Source of the DNA: Atriophallophorus winterbourni
Taxonomy: Eukaryota > Platyhelminthes > Trematoda > Plagiorchiida > Microphallidae
Length of the DNA stretch: 64,000 nucleotides
Assembly (NCBI GenBank): GCA_013407085.1
Contig: JACCGJ010014539.1
Span: 1-64,000, forward strand
Direction: 5' to 3'
Shown: in pieces, positions 1 to 11,432 of the stretch
Numbering within the stretch: the first letter of the stretch is position 1
Layout of the letters: every line of letters starts with the position of its first letter
Program-made: the position numbers and the translations under genes
The notes under the pieces: model-generated
What the model saw: only the letters and a program-made list of their open reading frames with translations
What the model was told of the DNA's origin: nothing
Databases searched by the model: none

Positions 1-170
1 GCTACATTCGTATGCGAACTGGGATCCATCCTGCAGACATGACCGAACCACGGATCTGTTGTCATCGTTTCCGTAGCAATTTAGGTTTTACGGGATAGAG
101 TTGCTAGCCTTAAGCCCAACCCTCTTCCTTTCTCAGACGGGCTTGGGACCGTCCTTGGCGGAGTTATAAT
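1..170 (-). mobile_element. Non-LTR retrotransposon C-terminal fragment (copy of 62,706-62,878)
   Basis: This edge fragment is nearly identical to 62,706-62,878, which lies inside a minus-strand LINE C-terminal coding remnant. The shared stretch encodes, on the minus strand, the part around the W-F-G-H-V-C-R-M-D type motif typical of the region after the reverse transcriptase in flatworm LINEs. The window edge cuts it, so the rest of the element may lie to the left. Confidence 0.7.
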
Positions 171-339
171 TTTTGCTTGGTCCATTCATATTCATGGGAT
201 TACTTCTTGAAATGTTCTATTTACATGTTCGCAATTGTTGGAGTTATAGGTGAACCCATTCATTTTTTTATAATTGCTGATTAAATACGAATTTGTTCAT
301 GCTTAGGCATATCGATACACCGTTGATAATTTGCTAGAC

Positions 340-1350
340 GCACAAGCTTGTGCAATCTGACAAACTTTTATCAGATTTCAAGGTCCGTCAAGCTAGTAGT
401 AACGCAGTTGTTGTATTGACGTTGGTGAACACCAAAGCTAACCATTATTTTATCGTCCTCAAATATTACCGAATATATGCGTGTCGTAAAGTCATATGCG
501 ACCTTGATGAACTAGGCTGTATTGCTGACTGAAGGTTACAACAAATGATGCAAATGCCTAGCTAACTCTTGCGCAGGTGATCTGATACCGTCGACGCAAG
601 GTCTTACAGGAATGCTCTCTTTATATATTAGAGGTGGGCCGTATAACCTAGGAGATAGAGTAGACTTTGATACAGGTTATACCACAAGCTATTTCCAAAA
701 CTCTCCTTAAAGCTACGTAAGTACCTAGAGAATAACATTTTGCAGGTATTCATTACCATTTTCATTTTTCCGTTATTTACCTATTCCTAATGGCCCTCGG
801 ATAATTGTACCACAAACTTGTTTAACTAATCGCTTTCGTTCAAAATGACCGTTACTTCACTTTTTTGCAGCCTTAGTAATGACAATAATCTTATCTTGCT
901 TCAGCGTTAGAAGTGCTTTTCTTTCGTGCAAATCAAGGTTTGTATCGCTCTTAGCCTGCTTTTCAATGACGTTAGCGATACATTTTCTTACCGCGACTGC
1001 CTGTTCATCGAGAAGTGCATTTAATTATCCTCAATACATGGATAAGATCCGCAGCCATCATAAAGCTCCTAATTATGAAGAAATTCAAGCCCTTCTCAAT
1101 TAATATGTGCTTTGCTTGCGAAAGTTCACGATTAGATCAATTTAAAACACTAAAATACTAGTTGCTAGATAATGACTGAATAGATTTATCTGATGCAGTT
1201 CTATAGTCAAATGCCAGGACCTCGCAAAATTGTGATTATACCAAATATGACATATTAGCGTGGTGGCAGATTAACCAGAGTTGACTGTATAAGTCGATTG
1301 CTTTGAGGTGAATCATTTTAGCAACACGCGTTAGCAAATCTAAAGAAGCA
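340..1350 (-). pseudogene. Penelope-like retroelement, N-terminal and early RT part, degenerate
   Basis: Minus-strand translation shows Penelope-like reverse transcriptase landmarks in the right order but in broken frames. A VNLPPR-like N-terminal block lies near 1,250. At 840-890 there is a LKQDKIIVITKA segment followed by a VILNESD-like match, the conserved KADKG region. At about 558-622 a RPCVDGIRSPAQELARHL-like match corresponds to the family's RPIV..SP..LA..L block. At 440-475 IFEDDKIMVSF matches the VSFDV block (RT motif A region), with the aspartate now glycine. Stops and frameshifts make it non-functional, and the catalytic YVDD part and the endonuclease are absent. The 840-1,530 part is repeated at about 9,980-10,720. 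Confidence 0.7.
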
Positions 1351-1539
1351 ATTCAAACTCCAAATTGTCATAGATACATCATATGAATCGTTTTTATTTT
1401 GAGGTATTCAACCTAAAAAATTTATTTTGCTCTGCAACAAAACTCAGATGTACTTTCTGTAGAACTGTGATGGACAGAGGTTTACTGCATTAACGGTGCA
1501 CAATAAATGCAAAAGGAATTTGAAAACAGACCAGAATAA

Positions 1540-1760
1540 TTGTTTTATAAAAGTTTCTTGTGTGACACGAAAAGGAATTCAAAAATACTTTGTAATTGTT
1601 TTTACCCATTCATTAAACTTCCTGCGAGATTTTTAAAAGTATTTCTGTACACGTTTGTACTACATACTTTTGTACATATCCTTAGACTCTGTGGCTATTG
1701 TGAAGGTTATTTCAATTTGTAACAAAAATCTTTATTCTAAATCTTGTATAAAAAAGAATG
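1540..1760 (+). repeat. LINE 3'-tail-like repeat, related to 11,100-11,310
   Basis: The stretch ending in ...gtggctattgtgaaggtta... and then aaatcttgta resembles the block at about 11,190-11,305, which ends in a short gaatctt tandem. Both look like the 3' end of a CR1-type LINE in the + orientation. Both also lie a few hundred bases to the right of the paired Penelope-like fragments, so the duplicated segment may include them. Similarity was judged by eye. Confidence 0.35.
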
Positions 1761-2937
1761 GTTGACAGAAGATTTCTAACATCATGACTTTCTATCAAGC
1801 AGTAAAAATCGCAGTTCGCATTTATATCATATAAACAGCTCAACCTTTTATTGCTGTCTGCACTCAACAGCTCGAGAAATTACGATCAGGATTTTCATGT
1901 CTTGAAGCAGTAGACTTATGGTAATCAAGGTTTCCGCTTTTATATCACTGTTGGTTAAGGTTGATACAACCAAATCGTTTGATCACATGTGGTTAGGCCC
2001 GAATCAATGATGAAGTATCAGAAATCTATATTTGCATGCATATTATTTGCACATACGACCGGTTTCGTGTGCCTGAACCTCATCTATATATGTGTGAGTT
2101 CATGTGATCAATGTTGTCGGTCGTGCTGACGTTATCCTAGAGAGTCATACGAGCATAACCCTTGTTATTTTTTTACATTTTCGGGATATTTTTAACAAAT
2201 ACCACTTATTTCAATCTTACTTTAGTCCTAAGGTTCATCACGATGTTGTCCCGGAATTCAAAGAAAATCACTACATATTTGGTCAATTTAAATCCATTTC
2301 TATTTGCAGAGTTAGTTTCTACATTAATGGGACCTGCAAAACAAATCATTAAACATCAACCAACCCTCGATTAGCACAAAGCAAGAAAAACATCGCGTGC
2401 TTAAGTTTATATAACCTACATGACAAAGCACGACACGCTTATCTGCTATAAGCAAAAATCAGAACTACGTCAATGTGCTCGAGCTGTATTGTACGGTTGT
2501 TAATTTGATCTGATTTGTCTGTCAATTTCGTGCCAAAGGAATTCCTGTTAACCTCGTTTGACCAACCTCTACAAAGTGCGCAATGTTCAAGTGCGGATGA
2601 TGCTCTCCATCTGTTACTTTATTGGCAAGCTTGTAATTTCAAGGTTGTTCCCGAATTTCTGTGGATTGGAATACGTTGTTCGTGGACTATTCTGCGTTTC
2701 CTACTTTGCGTTGAAACAGAGTGTGATAATCTACATGCTGTTTAATATAAATTGATGATGCCTTTCACTAGTGAATCCGATGCTTATACAATACATTTAG
2801 CAAAAAAGAAATGTTTCGCTAACCGGATAAGTACTCTATATCAACGCACTCTATACCAGACATAGTAGCGATTGATGAAGAATTTTATTTTACGTTGAAA
2901 CATTTTCTCCCAATTACACAGAAATTCGCGTAGCTTT
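1761..2937. other. No gene recognised; one ribozyme repeat inside
   Basis: Only short ORFs (82 and 76 codons around 2,104-2,745) that resemble nothing I know are present. They overlap each other in different frames and have no splice context. The only structured element I see is the hammerhead-like repeat at 1,980-2,106. Confidence 0.6.
1980..2106 (-). ncRNA. Hammerhead-like repeat, degenerate copy
   Basis: On the minus strand the order is UAGAUGA (expected CUGAUGA; revcomp of 2,080-2,086), a short stem-loop, GAAA, ACCGGU, then C, giving a GUC cleavage triplet at 2,057-2,059. The sequence after the triplet (GTATGTG) can pair with CACATAT upstream over 7 bp, with a one-base offset caused by the damaged core. 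The core is probably inactive. The match to the other family members (cacgaaaccggtc) is clear. Confidence 0.5.
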
Positions 2938-4200
2938 TGAACGGCAAAAGGTTGAAGTGCAATGAAATGTAGTGCACGTCATTTGAAAAATGTCATCATC
3001 TTTCAAATCATCACAAGAGCAGTAAACGGCGAACCTTCGTGAAATTAGGTTCAGGAGTGGTTCATGGAAACGTTTCATGGGAAAAACAGTTCATTGAAAG
3101 ATAAGAATCAAAAACGTTAGCTGTTATCGAATGAGCTCAATGTGGTGTGAGTTTGAGCATAACCGGTTTGAACGAAATCGACTGACTTTTCAGAAAATCA
3201 CGAGAACCAAGACGCAGGTGTATTGTACTGTTAACCACAGTGACCTATAGAGGATACGTGACGGTTCAGTTCTTTTGGATAAACCTAATGAACGCTTTGA
3301 CCAATTGGCATATGTGGTGGGATATATTGCGTATGTGATTTTAGTAGTAATGTTTGGTATTATTGATTAATTGGAAAGAAATTATCGAGCGAACGAAAAC
3401 GCGTGAAATGTTCTGTATAACATCGCATCCAGTGTCTTCGAAGTCTAATAAGAAATCTTATACTCTTCTAAAAAATATACGTGGTTTGGTTTACTTTGAT
3501 CTGCCTAAAGCATCATCATTTGCCGTCTACACAATTGAGCAACTTAAAATTTCAATCACACGTTTCACACAAAATATTTACTCAGGACATATAATCCAGC
3601 ATTGAATGATTCACTGAAAAACCGACCCAAAGCCTATGATATACAATTGTTTTGATCAAATGCATCGATATCTCTGCGTGGGTGCTGTGTTTTAGATACG
3701 CTCGCAAACATTCCTATGCGAAGTTATCGATGTTTACTACTAATTTCACAACACAACTATTTGTTCCCCCCGTGAAAACAACGTGAACATTTTTTTCAAA
3801 AATAGATTCTTAGTTGGTTCATATAAATTCACTTGCTTGCTTGCGTGCACATATATCGTCTGCCAAAACGGTGAGCTGATCTGATTTGTTTTATGTTAAT
3901 TTGTTTTATTCATCGACGGTAACATTTGAATCATTATGCACGCTTTTTATCTTACACTCAGTCGTCTTCACATTTTACATTTTAAGTAACTATTCAATTT
4001 GTCACTTGTGCCTTCTGATAAAAATATAATTTTCATTAAAAATATTCGGTAGATCTCGTTAATACTCATAAACATAGAACTTCTCTAAGTGAGGTGGAAT
4101 AAAAGCAAGATATTCACTTGAACCCAGTGAAACAATAATTTTTATACAATATTTCTTTCGTTTAATCTGAATAATAATTCACTGAAACTACGTTCAAAAT
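2938..4200. repeat. 1.26 kb direct repeat, copy 1
   Basis: This is nearly the same sequence as 5,579-6,836, starting at acggcaaaaggttgaagtgc and running to about 4,200. In this copy the reading frame that is open in copy 2 (5,714-6,007) is interrupted by a TGA near 3,088 and a TAG near 3,247. I do not recognise any protein family in it. The 83-codon ORF at 3,354-3,605 has a counterpart in copy 2 (6,046-6,243), but I see no known motif. Confidence 0.85.
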
Positions 4201-5477
4201 AGAAATCCCGGGAAATCTTATCTTGGATTATATCATGGTCATACGGTGAATGTAGTAGCATGTTAGTGAAATTGATACTGATTCTAATGCAAAATGTAGT
4301 CTACCACAAAACTTTCTATTAACGGCTACCTAAAACCATTGTAATATGGTAATGATTAACTGTGATAAAGGTGATTATGTGGTGTAGTGGAAGACTGAAC
4401 CGATTATGACGTTCATATTATCTCATTTCAAAAACATTATACGAAAACGTGAGCGTAAACTCATATAATATTTGTTTGAACGATTAAAATGAAACAGGTT
4501 GGTAAGATTTATTGTAAAAATTAATTAATTTTTCAGAACTCAACAAACATTTAATACAGATTTCGCGGTTTATTTATCGAATGATACTCGACTATACAAC
4601 ATTAAAAAGACGACTGGTTTAGCAGATCGTGTACGCTTAATATGATGCGCAAGTCTTCAATAACAACATGCTAACAATGTATTGTGGTAATGACTTTCCC
4701 ATCACATAAAAGCCAAAACCGATTTCTTGCATTTTGACGTCATCAGGTGGAGGCAGTAGGATCAGTTTTAGTTAGCCTCGAAACAGTGATAGAATGGTAA
4801 ACAAAGATATACTTGCGTGCCATTGTTAAATACTGTCCGTACGACGAACCATATTATTTAAATGAAGAAGCACAGTATGATTAGTGTTCTAGCACTGGTG
4901 ACGGTCAACATACTAATGTGTTGTGTTGCTCACATCGCTAGTACTAACAACCTGTCTTTTATGATTTTATTTTCAGCCGTATTGATGATAGTTTAAAGCT
5001 CAGCTAATGTCGAATCCCATTCACTCCAATCTGCCTAATATTTCCAAAACGTTTTCTTGTAACATTTCGTACCAGTTTTCGGAGCATCTGTCATATCTCA
5101 CTATATTTTTTTCATGCTTTCTTCACACGAATCAGTTTTAATCACACAGTTTAGAATCTTCTCTATTAATTTGGATATAAAAATGTTAAAAATGGATGAT
5201 AATATCCATCGCAATATTCCATGTAATTCGCCAAGAAATATTTAATGCTTGCAATCAAAATCAAGAATATTGATGCCACTTCGCTTTCGATGAGTGTTGA
5301 CGTTCAGATTAGCGGCAAATTTTCAAGTTCATGCTAATATATTCTGTAACTATTCAGCTTATATTAAGGAATTTGACTTCGTATTTCGTATATTCCGTCA
5401 AGACGAATAAACCCGATTATTTTACTGCTTTTTTATCTGCTACCTCCGTTAAGTTTATATTGCACGCGGCTCAAAGT
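4201..5477. other. No gene recognised; one ribozyme repeat inside
   Basis: I see no exon, RNA gene or coding remnant here apart from the hammerhead-like repeat at 4,690-4,840. The sequence is AT-rich and carries stops in all frames at short intervals. Confidence 0.55.
4690..4840 (-). ncRNA. Hammerhead-like repeat
   Basis: On the minus strand a perfect CUGAUGA (revcomp of 4,740-4,746) is followed by CGUC-AAAAU-GCAA, a weakened stem II. Then come GAAA (revcomp of 4,723-4,726) and UCGGUU in place of the usual CCGGUA. The left flank, read on the + strand, has the family tail (cagtgatag, ggtaaacaaagata, gccattgtt). A decayed copy in its stems. Confidence 0.55.
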
Positions 5478-5578
5478 TTAGTAAGGTGGCAAGTTTTCTT
5501 GCGACATTCCAGCAGCTTATTTCGTAGTGTCAATGAATTTACAGGACACCGTTAGTAACTGTGATCCAGAATAATCTA
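5478..5578. repeat. ~95 bp flanking repeat, left
   Basis: This stretch (tagtaaggtggcaagttttc to acaggacaccgttagtaac) recurs at 6,836-6,930 immediately after the 1.26 kb repeat copy 2. The larger repeat is thus bracketed by two direct copies of a shorter one. Copy 1 at 2,938 lacks this bracket. Confidence 0.8.
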
Positions 5579-6836
5579 CGGCAAAAGGTTGAAGTGCAAT
5601 GAAATGTAGTGAAAGTCATTTGAAAAACGTCATCATCTTTCAAATCCTCACAAGAACCTTAAACGGCTAACCTTCGTTAAATTAGGTCTAGGTGTGGTGC
5701 ATGGAAACGTTTCATGGTAAAAACTGTTCAGCGAAAGATAAGAATCAAAAACGTTAGCTGTTATCCAATGAGCTCAACGTGGTGTGAGTTTGAGCATAAC
5801 CGGTTTGAACGAAATCGACTGACTTTTCAGAAAATCACGAGAACCAACACGCAGGTGTATTGTACTGTTAACCACAGTGACCTAGAGAGGATACGTGTCG
5901 GTTCAGTTCTTTTGGATAAACCTCATGAACGCTTTGACCAATTGGCATATGTGGTGGGATATATTGCGTATGTGATATCAGTAATAATGTTTGGTATTAT
6001 TGATTAATTGGAAAGAAAAATATCGAGCGGACGGATACGCGTGAAATGGTCCGTATAACATCGCGTCCAGTGTCTTCGAAGTCTAATAAGAAATCTAATA
6101 CTCTTCTAAAAAATATACGTGGTTTGGTTTACTTCGATCTGCCTAAACCATCATCATTTGCCGTCTACACAATTGAGCAACGTGAAATTTTAATCACACG
6201 TTTCACACAAACTATTTACTCAGGACATATAATGCAGCATTGAATGATTCACTGCAAAACCGACCAAAAGCCTATGATATACAACTGTTTTGATCAAATG
6301 CATCGATATCTCTGCGTGGGTGCTGTGGTTTAGATACGCTCGCAAACATTCCTATGCGAAGTTATCGATGTTTACTACTAATTTCACAACACAACTATTT
6401 GTTACCTCCGTGAAAACAGCGTGAACATTTTTTTCAAAAATAGATTCTCAGTTGGTTCATATAAATTCACTTGCTTGCTTTCGTGCACACATATCGACTG
6501 CAAAAAGGTGAGCATATCTGATTTGTTATATGTTAAAATCGTTTATTCCTCGACAGTAACATTTGAATCATTATGCGGGCTTTTTATCTTACACTCAGTC
6601 GACTTCACATTTTACATTTTAAGTAACTATTCAATTTGTCACTTGTGTCTTCTGAGAAAAATATAATTCTCATTAAAAATCTTCGATAGATCTCGTTAAT
6701 TCTCAAAAACATAGAACTCCTCTTAGTGAGATGGGATAAAAGCAAGATATTCACTTGAACCCAGTGAAACAATAATTTTTATACAATATTTCTTTCGTTT
6801 AACCTGAATATTAATTCACTGAAACTACGTTCAATT
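5579..6836. repeat. 1.26 kb direct repeat, copy 2, with a 97-codon ORF
   Basis: This is the better preserved copy of the 2,938-4,200 repeat. An uninterrupted 97-codon + strand frame runs 5,714-6,007 (motifs such as CEFEHNRFERNRL and DQLAYVVGYIAYVISV, the latter hydrophobic). A second ORF of 65 codons lies at 6,046-6,243. Neither is a family I recognise, and there are no visible terminal inverted repeats or polyadenylation motif. It could be a transposon relic or a tandem segmental duplication. The flanking ~95 bp direct repeats favour recombination or insertion. Confidence 0.8.
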
Positions 6837-6930
6837 TTAGTAAGGTGTCAAGTTTTCTTGCGACATTCCAGCAACTCATTCCGTGGTGTCAATGATTTTA
6901 CAGGATACCGTTACTAACAGTGATCTAAAA
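6836..6930. repeat. ~95 bp flanking repeat, right
   Basis: Second copy of 5,478-5,575, with a handful of substitutions, directly abutting the end of the 1.26 kb repeat copy 2. Confidence 0.8.
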
Positions 6931-7639
6931 TTTTTTACTTCCTCACCAAATACCTGAAAACGTTAAGATATTCATTAAGTCCACTATTTTAGGGTGATTG
7001 TTTCAAATTTCGGAAATGGTTCACATTCAAATATAAACCGATACAAGCACCAACACATTCGTGATTATTTAGAAGTATATTGCATCAGCTCCTCAGCAAA
7101 TGAACGAAATCAGTTCATCATCGAATTTACATCTCGAAACACCCGCAGAGCAATGATACTTGGAAAGTGATCTTCGTAACTAGTATGCAACTCAATAAAA
7201 GGTCAATATTGTACTGGTACGGAAGTACAGGATAATTCCATTTTGTTTTATTCGTAAAAATGTTACGTGCCATTTGATTAACCGTATTGAGGATTGGTGT
7301 GGTTGAGGCAATCAAGTAACATCCTCCACATCCTCCAAATAACATGCTCACAACCCTATCCATATTTGCTATCATTTATTGTGTTCGTATGAAGCAAGAT
7401 TTACCACAAGAGTTTTTTAATTACAATTTTGTTTTCTTATCACACGTAATAACTAGCACGTCTTTTTCAATGTGCTATAATTCAGCAATCATTGTCTTAG
7501 CTTTATTGTTTTGCTTTAAAATAACCCATTCATGTTGCATATGGTGCTGACTTGTTTAACATGGATTCAAATTATCATTTTTGCAAATACGAGTCGCGCA
7601 TAGGACACTTTATAATTCCAATTGATACTTTGAATAAAA
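6931..7639. other. No gene recognised
   Basis: Two ORFs of 82 (minus, 7,127-7,375) and 68 (plus, 7,344-7,550) codons exist but show no family motif. I see no convincing splice frame. Treated as non-coding. Confidence 0.5.
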
Positions 7640-8480
7640 CCAAAAATTTATATTTGCGACTAGTTATTTATTACCGTCTGGTTGTTTCGAAAATCTGAGC
7701 AAAAACAGAGTGTTCTCCATATATTAGAGTTTCAGCTATTCAGCTTGAATAAATGCTGGTAGATTGATTACGTGAAGGACATTATGGAAAGATAAAGAAA
7801 ATGAGAAATAAAAAACAGCACACTGGAGCAAATTAAGGTCAGCAATCGCATATTTGCAAGCTGCAACTTAAGGTCAATTTTTAAAGGACAATTTTATCTT
7901 AAGGTGCACCGAGACGCTTATTAGGAATGTGTGTTTTGCATCCAATGCTATATAAACACACCATCTGTTAAGATAGATTATTCTGGTGGCAAGCAGGGAA
8001 CAAGTATGTTTTTTATATAACTTTTATTTAATAATTCATTTGATTCCGGTACAACAGAAATTATATAAAAATGATATTTTATATTGAATTAAGGATCATT
8101 GATCCAAAAACAAAAAAAAATTCTGCATTATTGTGTGTTCATTGAATTTTATAACAATATTGGATAGTGATAAAAACTGGCAGGCTCAAGATTTGTAAAT
8201 TAACACACTAAACAATGAAAAATCGAACTCTATTGGTTGAAATGCAATTTGTTTCATAGTTTTATTGTCAGCTTAAAGAGACACTGATGTATATCTGTTT
8301 TCAACTAAGATATCATGCTTAGACACATTCGATGACTTAATGAAGTAAACATACTGTATATTTTTCATGATATTTTAAATGCAATTTTGAAATAGTATTG
8401 ATTTTATAATGTATTACATTGAAATTTTAATGAAATTAACCTCGTAATTATGGCGGGAGAATAGACCGCTAACGACAATT
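7640..8480. repeat. ~0.85 kb dispersed repeat, copy A (pair at 37,200-38,056)
   Basis: The block from tttgcgactagttatttattaccgtc to cgtaattatggcgggagaatagaccg matches 37,200-38,056 in order and orientation, with many substitutions and small indels. No ORF is shared between copies. In the second copy a long (TA)n expansion occupies one position and an assembly gap begins exactly after the shared agaccg. Confidence 0.75.
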
Positions 8481-9959
8481 AAAGATGGTAATTTTTCTTG
8501 TGAAGTTCAAAAAGATGCCAAGAGAATATGAATGCTTGAAACCTAGATCGCGGGATATCAAACTTAACGACAAATTGACTGAAACAATCCAAGAATTTAA
8601 GGAGATCACAATAGTTCCAGCAAATTGACCCTAGATTCTGACATAGAATACAAAACAAATTTAGAGTGATCCCTCTAATTATTTACGCCAGCCGATACAT
8701 GGCTGTAATGAAAGGGAAGCATTTGTAATTTTAGAAAAAGATCGAACTGATTAAATGCTCAACCATATACATAGTCAAATCTCGTTAGTATGCCTATTAG
8801 CCACTATGCCACTCTCGGTATCATACTATTTTTTTAGATCCCGGCAAGTAAAATTATAATGGCAAGATAACAAAGGTTCTATAAAACGGTTTGTTAGTCT
8901 GCAAGCAAACGGAATATGTTTTGGACCGATTATGTATTCATATGCAAAGAAATTCAAGTGCAATCGGTTAGGGCAGTTTTTAGATAACGTTTCCCTCATG
9001 ACACATAAGCTTCGTCAAACCAAGTGTGATAGTCAGGACGGGGAACATGATTAAGTAATAGTCACACACCCAAACTGCGCAGACCTTATCGCTAAATAGG
9101 CTATAGTACTCCTACACCGTGTCACGTCTCGTAAGAATTACCAGGATCATTGGTCGATTTTGCTCCTAGTGTGTATCCACGTCAATCTTATACAAGTGAA
9201 CACGGTCAATGTCTGTTGGCACAGCGGCGCAAACGCGTATAACTATATAACTAACGGGTTAAGATTACGCTATTTTTGACGAAAAACAAAATTCTAATTA
9301 ACTAGTAGCTATATGGTGAATAACAAATATATACATTCGCATCAGTGCCGAACGCCATATTATGGATATTTCTGCCCCATACGGCAATGCGGAATCACGA
9401 ATAGGGATTGATATTCCCACGCACCCATGGAATTTCTCCAGGCAGTCCTTACAGTTGATTCTTAAGATACTTTTCGTAACGCTTGATAATGTGTCTTATC
9501 CTTGAGGTGCACAAGAGCCGAACGGATAATTTACTCTTTCTTATAAGTTACGCGTATGGCTGCTTGGTTCAAGATTCTACGTATCACTTCAGATGTGCAT
9601 TTCAAATACGGTTTACAAACTGTATCTCGCCAATTTTTCTGCGATTTTTCTGGCGAGTATTTTACCTTCATCAATTGGCGTTTTACACAAATTTTTGATA
9701 ACCGTGGTCAATGAACCTATGGCTCGCTTTACGGTGCGGCAGTTTTCGGTCTTTCTCGTCGCTGCACAGGGGTTCTATCTTATGGAAAATGGAACAAGCT
9801 ATTGACCTGAAGACCTGTCTTGGATTCGCGGGTGTATCGTAGTACTGCATTTGTATTATTCGGTTTCCGATAGACAGAAATTTTATTTTACAGAATACCT
9901 TTGTGCTAAACAGTCAAAAATGGAAAAGTGCATGCGCAGGATTCCACTTGATTTGTGAC
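8481..9959. other. No gene recognised; short dispersed repeat at about 8,930-9,110
   Basis: Around 8,930-9,110 (aagaaattcaagtgcaatcg, cttcgtcaaaccaagtgtga, ggggaacatga) the sequence resembles 59,350-59,470 on the + strand. Part of it also resembles 62,430-62,485 on the - strand. This is a low-copy dispersed repeat of unknown type. On the minus strand around 9,645-9,775 a frame with some coding character exists, but I cannot assign it. Nothing else is evident. Confidence 0.45.
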
Positions 9960-10720
9960 TGTGATACGTGTACCGCAACCTTGTCTAAATAATCGCTTTT
10001 GTTCAAAATTACCGTTACTTCACCTTCAACAGCCTTAGTAATGACTTTATTCCTATCTTGCTTCAGCGTAAGAAGTACTTGTCTTTCGTGTGAATCAAGG
10101 TTCGCATCGCCTTGTTCCTGGTTTTCAATGTCACCAGCGATAAACTTTCATACCGCGTCTGCCTGTTTATAGAGAAGTGCGCTTATTGATCCCTCAATAA
10201 AGGAATAAGATCCGCAGTCTTCACAAAGCTCATACTTATGCAGAAATTAAAGCCATTTTCAAACAAAGTTTCCAAAGTTCACGATTATATAAATGCAAAA
10301 CATTAGAATACTGGTTGCTAGATAATAACTGATTAGATTTATCTGATGCGTTTTTATATTTAAATCTCGCTAGTATGCCACCTGCCGAGACCTAGCAAAA
10401 GTGGTATAATACCTAGAATGACATAGTTGCGTGGGAGTCGATTAACGACATTTGACTGTATATGAAGATTGATTTGACCTAAAACATTCCAGCAACACGT
10501 GTTAAGAAATATAGATACGCAAATCAAACTCCATATCGTCATAAATACATAATATGGATCGTTTTGATTCTAAGGGGTTCTACCTGAAAAAATGTGATTC
10601 TGCACTGTAACCAAACTCAGATGTACTTTCTGTAAAAAATTGATGCCGGGAATTCCGCCTCACTGAGCCGCACTGCATTAACGGTGCATATTGAATTCAC
10701 GACGGATTTGAAAACATAAC
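9960..10720 (-). pseudogene. Penelope-like retroelement N-terminal fragment, copy 2
   Basis: Minus-strand translation gives LTLKQDRNKVITKAVEG followed by VTVILNKSDYLD near 9,985-10,070. This is the KADKG block of Penelope-like RTs with D-K changed to V-E. Upstream (10,400-10,500) a VVNRLPRNYVILGIIPLLLG-like block matches the N-terminal part of these ORFs at the expected distance of about 140 residues. The segment is about 700 bp long and homologous to 840-1,530. Stops interrupt it, and no catalytic RT part follows. Confidence 0.65.
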
Positions 10721-11099
10721 AGAATAATTTTTAAAAGTATTTCTGTGAAATTAAGTACTATTAATAAAAAAATGTGCTCTGACACTAAATTTGATTCTTG
10801 GCGCAAATGTGATCGTAGCTTACATCCACACCAACGACAGTTTTTGTACTGGCAATAACTATTTTGATATATTGTTCACAAATAACACGTTTTTACGATG
10901 CCGAATTTTAGAGGGTTGTTAATTTCATCTGAAACTTAGATTGAATTACTTTTGGTTTACAATAGACAATCTATATATGCAGCGTCTGCCAACAGACATG
11001 GGTACATGAGTAACACCGCGTTTTGCATGCATTTACTTCATACTCTCAAACACCGGTTTGGTTAATTGGTTAATTGTCTGACCTACTAACTGTACGATA

Positions 11100-11310
11100 A
11101 TCAGTGATTTATTATTATATTTCGCACTAAGTATGAGAATTGCGAACAAAGTAATTGCTAATTCTTTGATGCATTTTAAGTTTTGTTTTGATTTTATTTA
11201 TACTTATATATATACATTTGTACCTATGTTTCCACCCCGTGGTTATTGTAAAGTTAATTGCTTTTTCAACTATAAATCTCGAATCTTGAATCTTGAATCT
11301 TGAAACATGG
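11100..11310 (+). repeat. CR1-type LINE 3' tail with gaatctt tandem
   Basis: An AT-rich block with gtttccaccccgtggttatt ends in three to four head-to-tail copies of a 7-mer (gaatctt) at about 11,280-11,303. Short tandem tails of this kind are typical of CR1-like LINE 3' ends. It lies only about 70 bp before the first tetraspanin exon, so it sits in or at the promoter/5' UTR intron of that gene. Confidence 0.5.
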
Positions 11311-11351
11311 ATATTGTCTTCAGTCATATGTAAAATATCTAAATATATTGA

Positions 11352-11375
11352 TTTCGTTTCAGAAAAATTGGAAAA
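11352..11375 (+). promoter_or_regulatory. 3' splice acceptor just before the tetraspanin start codon
   Basis: A pyrimidine-rich tract, tttcgtttcag, ends at 11,362. It lies 13 bases before the ATG at 11,376. Either a 5' UTR intron ends here or this is a spliced-leader trans-splicing acceptor, which flatworms such as schistosomes use. The sequence alone cannot separate the two. Confidence 0.5.
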
Positions 11376-11432
11376 ATGATTTGCAACTGCCCTTGTCGAA
11401 TATTGTTGATTGCGATTAACACAGTTTCATCG
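11376..11432 (+). CDS. Tetraspanin exon 1
   Basis: Encodes the 19-residue cytoplasmic start and first half of TM1 (MICNCPCRILLIAINTVSS). The donor is a canonical gtgagt at 11,433; phase 0. Confidence 0.9.
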
